Positions 7,271-13,276 of a stretch of DNA of 42,284 nucleotides are shown one piece after another. The position numbers and the translations under genes were made by a program. Source of the stretch: DASVTR01 sp033855775 (lineage in GTDB: Bacteria > Acidobacteriota > Blastocatellia > Pyrinomonadales > Pyrinomonadaceae); NCBI GenBank assembly GCA_033855775.1, contig JAWVFT010000048.1, forward strand, positions 1 through 42,284, given 5' to 3'. The stretch's first letter is position 1. Each line of letters opens with the position of its first letter. A model generated the notes under the pieces. That model was not told the origin of the DNA. It saw only the letters and a list, made by a program, of their open reading frames with translations, and searched no databases.

Positions 7271-7744
7271 ATGGAAGAGCTGCTCAGAGTTTTGCCGAAG
7301 TTCCTGCGCGCGGCGGGCGAGGCCGAAGAGGTGCTCGAAGTCGCCGCGATGATCGCGTGGAAGCGCGTCGCGGGTGAAGGCTTGCGCGGGCAGGCCGTTC
7401 CCTTCCGGCTCTATCGCAAGACGCTGGTCGTCGCCGTCGCGGACACGACATGGCAAAGACAGTTGGAGAAGGAGAGCGGGCAGCTTCTCTTTCGCATCAA
7501 CTCGCTGCTCGGTCAAGCGGTCGTCACTTATATCGAATTTCGAATTGACCCGGCGACGGTGAAAGCCGCGCGAGCGAAGTTGGCAGCCGAAGCGATAGAC
7601 CGCAAGACGCAGGAGCAACGCGCGCTCGCAAGCGCTTCGGGCCAGGTGTGCGCCGCCGCCGAAGCCATCACGGACGAAGACCTGCGTCGCCGCTTTCTGC
7701 TCGCCGCGGGCAGTTGCATTGACCGCCGCGAAAGCGACAAGTGA
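7271..7744 (+). CDS. DUF721/DciA-like protein
   Basis: A protein of 157 residues with the DUF721 pattern: an initial helix, AWKRVAG near residue 30, GQAVPFRLYRKTLVVAVADTTW, QLEKESGQLLFRINSLLG, and a terminal strand IEFRID at about residue 95. The C-terminal 60 residues are alanine-rich and poorly conserved. Some DUF721 proteins act as DciA, the ancestral loader of the replicative helicase in bacteria without DnaC/DnaI. Whether this copy does so cannot be read from the sequence. It is followed by gatC 15 bases downstream, so the two are probably co-transcribed. Confidence 0.82.
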   Translation: MEELLRVLPKFLRAAGEAEEVLEVAAMIAWKRVAGEGLRGQAVPFRLYRKTLVVAVADTTWQRQLEKESGQLLFRINSLLGQAVVTYIEFRIDPATVKAARAKLAAEAIDRKTQEQRALASASGQVCAAAEAITDEDLRRRFLLAAGSCIDRRESDK

Positions 7745-7759
7745 CCCTTTAATCAAACT

Positions 7760-8056
7760 ATGCCTATCAACGAATCCGTCATCGAAAAGATCGCGCTGCT
7801 GGCGCACCTAGAAATCACGCCCGAAGAGCGGCGCGCGTTCACGCCGCAAATCGCCGACATCGTTGCTTACGTAGAGCAACTCAACGAACTCAACACGAGC
7901 AAGGTCGAGCTGTCAACCGGCGGGCTGACGCCGGAAGGCGAACGAACCGAAGCCGTGCGCGATGACGTGACGCGCCCAAGTCTAGGCCAACATCTAGCCC
8001 TCGAAGAAGCTCCAGACCCGGCCAGCGGTCATTTCCGTGTTCCGAAAATTCTCTGA
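7760..8056 (+). CDS. gatC: Asp-tRNA(Asn)/Glu-tRNA(Gln) amidotransferase subunit C
   Basis: The small GatC subunit of the tRNA-dependent amidotransferase, 98 residues. It stabilises GatA and helps it contact GatB during conversion of Glu-tRNA(Gln) or Asp-tRNA(Asn) to the amidated forms. The IALLAHLEITPEE opening, the QIADIVAYVEQLNELNT helix, the RDDVTRPS segment and the terminal HFRVPKIL are all diagnostic. Length is standard. It precedes gatA with a 111-base gap. No gatB is present in the window. Confidence 0.95.
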   Translation: MPINESVIEKIALLAHLEITPEERRAFTPQIADIVAYVEQLNELNTSKVELSTGGLTPEGERTEAVRDDVTRPSLGQHLALEEAPDPASGHFRVPKIL

Positions 8057-8069
8057 CAATCGCAAGCCA

Positions 8070-8160
8070 ATCAGTAGCTCGTAATCGGTAGAAATGTCCG
8101 CCTCTTGATTACAGTCTGCTGATTGCCGAAATTGAAAACTGCCTGACGGCTATTGATTAC
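8070..8160. repeat. Degenerate inverted element between gatC and gatA
   Basis: CAATCAGTAG-like sequence near 8070 and CTGCTGATTG-like sequence near 8117 are roughly inverted, with further GATTAC/GTAATC words on either side. Units are about 7 bases. It looks like a worn member of the heptamer hairpin class. It explains why two normally tight genes are 111 bases apart. Confidence 0.3.
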
Positions 8161-8167
8161 TTTTTCC

Positions 8168-9643
8168 ATGAACTTTTTCAACACAGACATTGAGACGTTG
8201 CGCTCGCGCCAGTCGCGGCGCGAAACGACGGCGAGAGAGATTGTCGAGTTGTCGCTCGACGGCGCCGAAAAGTTGAACGAGACGCTTAACGCTTTCCTGC
8301 AAATCGACCGCGCGGGCGCGTCCGCGAGCGCCGCCGCGATTGACGATGCCGCTGCCGGGGCGACGAACGCTTCGCAGGCTGCGCTTGAAGGAATCCCAAT
8401 CGCCATCAAGGACAACATCTGCGTGCGCGGGCTGCAAGCCACCTGCGGCTCGCGCATCCTCGTCGGCTACCATCCGCCATACGACGCGACGGTCATCGAA
8501 CGTTTGAAAAGCGCCGGGGCGTTGATTGTCGGCAAGACCAACTGCGACGAGTTTGCGATGGGCTCTTCAAACGAAAACTCGGCTTACGGGCCGGTCAAAA
8601 ATCCTTGGGACACGACGCGCGTGCCGGGCGGCTCAAGCGGCGGCTCTGCGGCTGCGGTCGCGGCTGGCATCGTGCCGGTCGCGCTCGGTTCCGACACAGG
8701 CGGCTCGATTCGCCAGCCGGCGGGCTTGTGCGGCATCGTCGGGCTCAAGCCGACCTACGGGCGCGTCTCGCGCTATGGCCTCGTCGCCTTCGCTTCGTCC
8801 TTAGACCAAATCGGCGTCTTCGGACAGCGGGCGCGCGACGTGGGCCGCGTCCTGAGCGTCATCGCCGGACGCGACGAGCACGACGCGACGAGCGCGGACG
8901 TGCCTGTGCCGGATTACGCGAACGAACTGTCGGGCGATTTAAAGAACGCGCGCATCGGCGTCTCGCGCGACATGTTTGGCGAAGGCCTGGACGAGGAAGT
9001 GCGAGTGCGCGTTCAGAAGGCTATCGAAGTTTATCGTGAGCTTGGGGCGGAGATTATCGATGTCGAATTGCCGCGCGCGAAAAGCGCGATTGCCGTCTAC
9101 TACATCATCGCCACCGCGGAGGCTTCCTCCAACCTCGCGCGCTTTGACGGCGTGCGCTACGGCTTTCGCGCCGAAGACGCTGCCAACCTGCGCGAGATGT
9201 ATCGCAAGACGAGAGACGAAGGCTTTGGCGCGGAAGTCAAACGCCGCATCATGCTCGGCACATACGTGCTCTCCTCCGGCTACTACGATGCCTACTATCT
9301 CAAGGCTCAGCGGGTGCGCGCCCTCATCAAGGAAGATTTTCGCAAGGCTTTCGAGACGTGCGACGCCATCGCCACGCCGACCACGCCGACGCCCGCCTTC
9401 CCCATCGGCGAAAAGGTCAACGACCCGCTCGCCATGTACCTCAACGACATCTACACGGTGATGGCGAATCTGGCGGGCATTCCCGGCATCTCGATTCCCT
9501 GCGGCCTGACGGGCGAAGGCTTGCCCATCGGCCTCCAACTGCTCGGCCCGCATTGGAGCGAACCCACGCTGCTCAAACTCTCCCACGCCTACGAACAAGC
9601 CCAACCCTTCACCGCGCGACCGAACGTTCGCGCCACGGACTAA
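8168..9643 (+). CDS. gatA: Asp-tRNA(Asn)/Glu-tRNA(Gln) amidotransferase subunit A
   Basis: The amidase-signature subunit GatA, 491 residues, which releases ammonia from glutamine for tRNA amidation. The Ser-cisSer-Lys catalytic set is visible: lysine in IPIAIKDNI, serine in PGGSSGGSAAA and serine in GSDTGGSIRQPA. The QIGVFGQ and TPTTPTPAF stretches are also typical. I chose the ATG at 8168 (MNFFNTDIETL) over an upstream TTG at 8153. It follows gatC and ends before the 21-bp repeat array. No unusual residues were seen. Confidence 0.95.
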   Translation: MNFFNTDIETLRSRQSRRETTAREIVELSLDGAEKLNETLNAFLQIDRAGASASAAAIDDAAAGATNASQAALEGIPIAIKDNICVRGLQATCGSRILVGYHPPYDATVIERLKSAGALIVGKTNCDEFAMGSSNENSAYGPVKNPWDTTRVPGGSSGGSAAAVAAGIVPVALGSDTGGSIRQPAGLCGIVGLKPTYGRVSRYGLVAFASSLDQIGVFGQRARDVGRVLSVIAGRDEHDATSADVPVPDYANELSGDLKNARIGVSRDMFGEGLDEEVRVRVQKAIEVYRELGAEIIDVELPRAKSAIAVYYIIATAEASSNLARFDGVRYGFRAEDAANLREMYRKTRDEGFGAEVKRRIMLGTYVLSSGYYDAYYLKAQRVRALIKEDFRKAFETCDAIATPTTPTPAFPIGEKVNDPLAMYLNDIYTVMANLAGIPGISIPCGLTGEGLPIGLQLLGPHWSEPTLLKLSHAYEQAQPFTARPNVRATD

Positions 9644-9690
9644 AGCCTGACAGCCGCGCCGTTTTTCATCTTCAACTCGGCAGAAATTGG

Positions 9691-9900
9691 TTACGAATTG
9701 CTGAAATTCCAAATAGATTTGCAGCAAATCCAGATGGAATTGCTATAAATCCAAGTCGATTTGCTGTAAATCCAAGTCGACTTGCTCCAAATCCAAGTGG
9801 AATTGCTGCAAATCCAAGTAGATTTACTGAAATTCCAAGTAAATTTGCTGCGAATCCAACTCGATTTGCTGTAATTCCATCTGGATTCGCAGCAAATCGC
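9691..9900. repeat. Ten-unit 21-bp tandem array of near-palindromes
   Basis: Ten consecutive 21-base units fill 210 bases, with consensus close to AGTNGATTTGCTGNAAATCC plus A. Each unit carries an imperfect dyad centred on TTTGC-W-GCAAA; unit two has a perfect 7+1+7 palindrome (GATTTGC A GCAAATC). Units differ from one another at several positions, so the array is old or under selection for the dyad rather than the exact sequence. Because 21 is seven codons, open frames run through both strands, giving NPSRFAA-like heptapeptides; I do not treat these as genes. The array lies in the convergent gap between gatA and a - strand pair. The remaining 91 bases (9901-9991) show nothing convincing beyond a short T-run. 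Confidence 0.92.
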
Positions 9901-9991
9901 AACTGATTTTCGGCTCGCTGGCTTGGAATTTCAGCCTATTTCGGGAGGTTTTTTGAAAAGCGAGGTGGAAACTGCCCGGATGGGACATTTT

Positions 9992-10267
9992 TTATTGTTT
10001 CTTTCGAGCTTGGGGCATGCGGCGCGGCGGCGTGCGGTCTGGAATCAAGTCGCCTGTGAAGAGTTCGACGAGGCTCTTGGCTGTGCCGATGATGGGCGTG
10101 ACATCCAGGCCGACGTGGACGGCTCCGCGCAGCAAGCCTTTCTTCTTAATCTCGTAGCCCGCGAGGCTCGCGGCCATGAGCGAGCCGACGATGGGAATCG
10201 GCTTGATAAGACGTTTGGCGACGCGCCATCCTCCGGCGCGCACGATTCTGCGTTTGAAGCTTGCCAC
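9992..10267 (-). CDS. Hypothetical small basic protein
   Basis: An unrecognised protein of 91 residues. It begins with a basic helix (MASFKRRIVRAGGWRVAKRL). Two glycine-rich moderately hydrophobic stretches follow (IPIVGSLMAASLAGYEI and VGLDVTPIIGTAKSLVELF), and it ends in a proline/arginine tail. The glycine-rich segments could lie in or on a membrane. The GTG start at 10267 is supported by AAGGAG seven bases upstream. It starts 12 bases after the glutaredoxin stop on the same strand, so the two are probably one transcript. No function can be assigned. Confidence 0.65.
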   Translation of the reverse strand: MASFKRRIVRAGGWRVAKRLIKPIPIVGSLMAASLAGYEIKKKGLLRGAVHVGLDVTPIIGTAKSLVELFTGDLIPDRTPPRRMPQARKKQ

Positions 10268-10279
10268 GCTCTCGCTCCT

Positions 10280-10525
10280 TCAGCTTAAGCCGAGTTCCGT
10301 GCGGAGCTTTCGCTCGTCGTATGGCGATAGGTTGAAGGTGCGCCCGTCAATCTCAAAGGTTGGAACCTTGCGCTTCCCTTCGTTGATTCGCATCACATAC
10401 TCCGCGGCTCCCTCCGTCTCTTCGATGTTAATCTCGACAAAGGCCACGCCGCGCTCTTTCAAAAATCGCTTCGCGTTGTGACAATCGCCGCAACGCGTCG
10501 TCGTGTACATTTTGATGTTCGCCAT
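10280..10525 (-). CDS. Glutaredoxin-family protein (NrdH/mycoredoxin-like)
   Basis: A small cytoplasmic thiol-disulfide oxidoreductase of 81 residues. It has the MYTTTRCGDCHNAKRFL redox start (Cys12 and Cys15), the VPTF cis-proline loop (KVPTFEIDG) and the terminal helix region. The CGDC motif differs from the CPYC of classical glutaredoxins. It is closer in style to mycoredoxin-type proteins, so the physiological thiol partner is uncertain. The ATG at 10525 has AAAGGG upstream. An AT-rich dyad lies 25 bases before the start, and a 91-residue unknown follows in the same transcript. Confidence 0.88.
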   Translation of the reverse strand: MANIKMYTTTRCGDCHNAKRFLKERGVAFVEINIEETEGAAEYVMRINEGKRKVPTFEIDGRTFNLSPYDERKLRTELGLS

Positions 10526-10549
10526 ACTGCCCTTTAGACTTCCGCATGA

Positions 10550-10571
10550 AAAATAAGCTGCCTCTTATTTT
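10550..10571. promoter_or_regulatory. Perfect AT-rich dyad in a divergent promoter region
   Basis: AAAATAAG and CTTATTTT form a perfect 8-bp inverted repeat with a 6-base spacer. It lies between the divergent glutaredoxin and ABC-importer genes, a typical operator position. No regulator can be named from the sequence. Confidence 0.45.
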
Positions 10572-10582
10572 ACGTTCGAGGC

Positions 10583-10625
10583 GCCGCCTGCGCCAAGCGC
10601 GCAAGAGGTTGACGACGCAGGCGGC
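10583..10625. promoter_or_regulatory. GC-rich 10-bp inverted repeat upstream of the ABC importer
   Basis: GCCGCCTGCG (10583-10592) pairs perfectly with CGCAGGCGGC (10616-10625) over a 23-base loop. It lies about 90 bases before the lipoprotein start. It could form a leader hairpin for the importer operon or stop read-through from the other side. No T-tract follows. Confidence 0.45.
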
Positions 10626-10714
10626 ACAAGACGAATGACTGTCGCGGGCCGCTTTGTGTTAGCATGCAGGCGTTCAACTATCAACGACGTATTCATCCAG
10701 ACGTGAGCCGACAG

Positions 10715-11770
10715 ATGCCTTTCAACCTTCGACGCTTCAGCCTCGCGCTGCTGCTCCTTTCGCTCGTCATCATTGCATTGGCCTGCAAATCTTCGCGCAC
10801 CGGAGCGGGCCGCACGACGCTCGTCATCTACACGCCGCACGGTCAGGACTTGCTCAAGGATTTCGCCGCGCGTTACAAGCAGGTTCACCCGGAAGTTGAC
10901 GTGCAGTTCTTCGACATGGGCGCGCAGGAAGTCTTGCAGCGGCTTCGCATCGAACGCAATCGCCCGCAGGCGGACCTCTGGTGGGGCGCCTCGCACACGA
11001 CCTTTCAAAACGGGGCGGACGAAGGGCTGCTCGCGCCCTATCGCCCGACGTGGGCCGACAAAGTTCCCGCCGAAGCCCGCGACGCCGAAGACCGCTGGTA
11101 CGGAACTTACGAGACGCCCGAAGTCATCGTCTACAATAGCGAAGCCGTCAGCCCCGAAGAAGCCCCGAAGGATTGGGACGACGTGCTCGACCCGAAGTGG
11201 CGCGACAAAATCCTGATTCGCAACCCGAACCCGTCCGACTCTATGCGCGCGATTTTCGGCGCGATGATTTGGCGCTTTTACAAAGAGACGAACTCGCCCG
11301 CGGGCGGCTACGATTGGCTGCGCCGTCTGGACGCCAACGTCCACGAGTACACGGCGGACGGCACGCTCCTGATGCGCAAGCTGGCGAACAAGGAAGGCGT
11401 CGTCAGCCTTTGGAACATGCCGGACGCGCGGCTCTATCAGGAGCAGAAGAATTTCCCGCAACTCAAGTACGTGCTGCCCGCGAGCGGCACGCCCGTCATC
11501 ACGGACGGCATCGCCATCGTGCGCGGCGCACAGCACGAAGAAGAAGCGCGCCGCTTCTACGAGTTTGTCACCACACCCGAAAGCCTCGTCCATGCCGCGC
11601 GAACTTACTATCGTCTTCCAGTCCGCACAGACCTCGACCGCGCGCAACTGCCCGCATGGATGAACGAGCCGTTCGCCCGCATGTCGCTCGACTGGAACCT
11701 GCTCCGCAAAGACGGCGGCGACTGGCTCAAATACTGGGACACAGAGATTCGCGGAAGAAACAAAAAATGA
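10715..11770 (+). CDS. Extracellular solute-binding lipoprotein of an ABC importer (Fe3+-type family)
   Basis: The substrate-binding component of an ABC importer, 351 residues. From the ATG at 10715 it has a classic lipoprotein signal: basic start, hydrophobic core and lipobox ALAC with Cys24. An ATG at 10664 would add 17 residues before the signal, which I consider less likely. The fold is family-1 solute-binding (TLVIYTPHGQDLLKDFAARY, DLWWGASHTTF, ETPEVIVYN, ITDGIAIVRGAQ), closest in style to iron(III)- or phosphoglycerate-type binding proteins. A YYRLPVR stretch lies near the end, but I cannot confirm iron-binding tyrosines. With the following ATPase and fused permease it makes a complete importer. 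The substrate is unproven. Confidence 0.85.
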   Translation: MPFNLRRFSLALLLLSLVIIALACKSSRTGAGRTTLVIYTPHGQDLLKDFAARYKQVHPEVDVQFFDMGAQEVLQRLRIERNRPQADLWWGASHTTFQNGADEGLLAPYRPTWADKVPAEARDAEDRWYGTYETPEVIVYNSEAVSPEEAPKDWDDVLDPKWRDKILIRNPNPSDSMRAIFGAMIWRFYKETNSPAGGYDWLRRLDANVHEYTADGTLLMRKLANKEGVVSLWNMPDARLYQEQKNFPQLKYVLPASGTPVITDGIAIVRGAQHEEEARRFYEFVTTPESLVHAARTYYRLPVRTDLDRAQLPAWMNEPFARMSLDWNLLRKDGGDWLKYWDTEIRGRNKK

Positions 11771-11875
11771 AAGCCACGAACGCGAGGAGAGATTGAATTG
11801 CAGATTCCTGCTTTCTCTCATGGGGCAAACAATCTCTGTTATTATGTCTCGGCAACATCGGATGGAGAGTTGGCT

Positions 11876-12088
11876 ATGTCAAACGGCAAGAATTTGATTG
11901 AAGTAGACATTGAAAAACTTGGCGGGACTCCTGTGCTCTATGGCACGCGCGTGCCTGTTCAAAATTTATTCGACTGTCTGGAAACAGGAGAATCTCTTGA
12001 CCAGTTTCTCGAAAAATTTCCGACCGTGACGCGCGAGCAGGCTTTGGCAGTCTTGGAAAAGTCGAAAGAGAGATTGCTCGTGAGCTAA
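11876..12088 (+). CDS. DUF433 protein (orphan antitoxin-like)
   Basis: A protein of 70 residues matching DUF433, with LGGTPVLYGTRVPVQNLFD, then LETGESLDQFLEKFP and VTREQALAVLEKSKERL. DUF433 proteins are winged-helix-like and commonly act as antitoxins to DUF5615 PIN-like toxins. No such toxin gene follows; the next gene is the ABC ATPase. I chose the ATG at 11876 because GGAGAG lies six bases upstream and because the earlier frame back to a TTG at 11798 has no similarity. The gene interrupts an importer operon, between binding protein and ATPase. It may be solitary, a remnant of a toxin-antitoxin pair, or recruited for another task. Confidence 0.8.
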   Translation: MSNGKNLIEVDIEKLGGTPVLYGTRVPVQNLFDCLETGESLDQFLEKFPTVTREQALAVLEKSKERLLVS

Positions 12089-12157
12089 CGCCAACGGCGG
12101 CATCTAACAACTCATTCAACGCGGACGCCTCAGTAGCATATCTTTCATCGTTGCGCC

Positions 12158-13276
12158 ATGTCTTTTCTCTCTCTGCAAAACATCACCAAGCGTTACGAGA
12201 CGACGAAGGCGGTCGCAGACCTTTCGCTCTTGATTGAGCGCGGCGAGTTTTTCGGGCTGCTCGGCCCTTCGGGTTGCGGCAAGACGACGACGCTGCGCAT
12301 GATTGCGGGTTTGGAAACGCCCGACGCCGGGCAGATTCTCTTTGACGGGCGCGACATCACGGGTCTTTCGCCCGAACGGCGCGGCTTCGGCATGGTCTTT
12401 CAAAACTACGCGCTCTTTCCGCATCTCAACGTCTTTGAGAACGTCGCCTTCGGCCTTCGCGCTCGACGCAGGCCGAAGGAAGAGATTGCGGGAAAGGTGG
12501 CGGACGCGCTCGCGCTGGTGCAGCTTCCGGGCTACGAGCGGCGGCGCGTTGACGCGCTCTCCGGCGGGCAGCAGCAGCGCGTGGCGATTGCCCGCGCCAT
12601 CGCTATCGAACCCGCGCTGCTCTTATTTGACGAGCCGTTATCGAATCTGGACGTGGCCCTGCGCGAAGAGACGCGCGGCGAGTTGCGCGAACTCGTCGCG
12701 CGCCTCGGCCTCACAGCCGTCTATGTCACGCACGATCAGGACGAAGCCTTCGCGCTCTGCGACCGCATCAGCGTCATGAGCGAAGGCAGCATCCTACAGA
12801 CCGGAGCGCCGCGCGAGCTTTACGAGCAGCCGTCGCAAACGAAGGTCGCCCGTTTTCTCGGTCGCAACAATCTGATTCGCGCCATGCGCCTCAGCGCGGC
12901 CAAAGAGACAGAAGGCTCCTTCAAGACTCTGGACGGCGGCCACACGCTTCGTCTTCCGGTTCAGGCAAATCATCTCAGCCCGCTCAACAAACCCGTCGTC
13001 CTCGCCGTTCGTCCCGAACATCTTCAACTCTCGCGCGTAGAGAGCGACCATAACAACGCGAGCGACGGCGACAAGCTGAGCGGCGGCGTGAACACGCTGC
13101 GCGCCATCATTCGAGATATTAATTTCGCCGGAGCGACGACCACCATCAAGCTCGACGCCGACGGCCTGCGCCTCGAAGCTCTCGTCTTTCGCCCCGGCGA
13201 CATGGTTGCGGGCGACGCTTGCGTTGTCACGCTGCCCGCCGAACATGTCAGAGTCTTAGGAACGAGCGATGAGTAA
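12158..13276 (+). CDS. ABC importer ATPase (FbpC/PotA type)
   Basis: The ATP-hydrolysing subunit of the importer, 372 residues. Walker A GPSGCGKTT is at 36-44, the signature LSGGQQQRVAIARA starts at residue 134, Walker B LLLFDEP has Asp158, and the H-loop His192 lies in VTHDQDEA. A C-terminal TOBE-type regulatory domain follows from about residue 230. This architecture is typical of iron(III), polyamine, sulfate or maltose importers. With a family-1 binding protein and a two-in-one permease, iron(III), thiamine or phosphonate transport are the main options. Its stop overlaps the permease start by 8 bases (ATGAGTAA), which implies translational coupling. Confidence 0.93.
   Translation: MSFLSLQNITKRYETTKAVADLSLLIERGEFFGLLGPSGCGKTTTLRMIAGLETPDAGQILFDGRDITGLSPERRGFGMVFQNYALFPHLNVFENVAFGLRARRRPKEEIAGKVADALALVQLPGYERRRVDALSGGQQQRVAIARAIAIEPALLLFDEPLSNLDVALREETRGELRELVARLGLTAVYVTHDQDEAFALCDRISVMSEGSILQTGAPRELYEQPSQTKVARFLGRNNLIRAMRLSAAKETEGSFKTLDGGHTLRLPVQANHLSPLNKPVVLAVRPEHLQLSRVESDHNNASDGDKLSGGVNTLRAIIRDINFAGATTTIKLDADGLRLEALVFRPGDMVAGDACVVTLPAEHVRVLGTSDE

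Noticed and set aside
9691..9900. CRISPR array
   Set aside because: The units are directly adjacent with no spacers, and no cas gene lies nearby.
9672..9906. Genes encoding NPSRFAA-type or GFAANLL-type heptapeptide repeats
   Set aside because: The frames exist only because the repeat period is 21 and unit sequences lack stops; starts are poor and the + frame is mostly a shadow of gatA.
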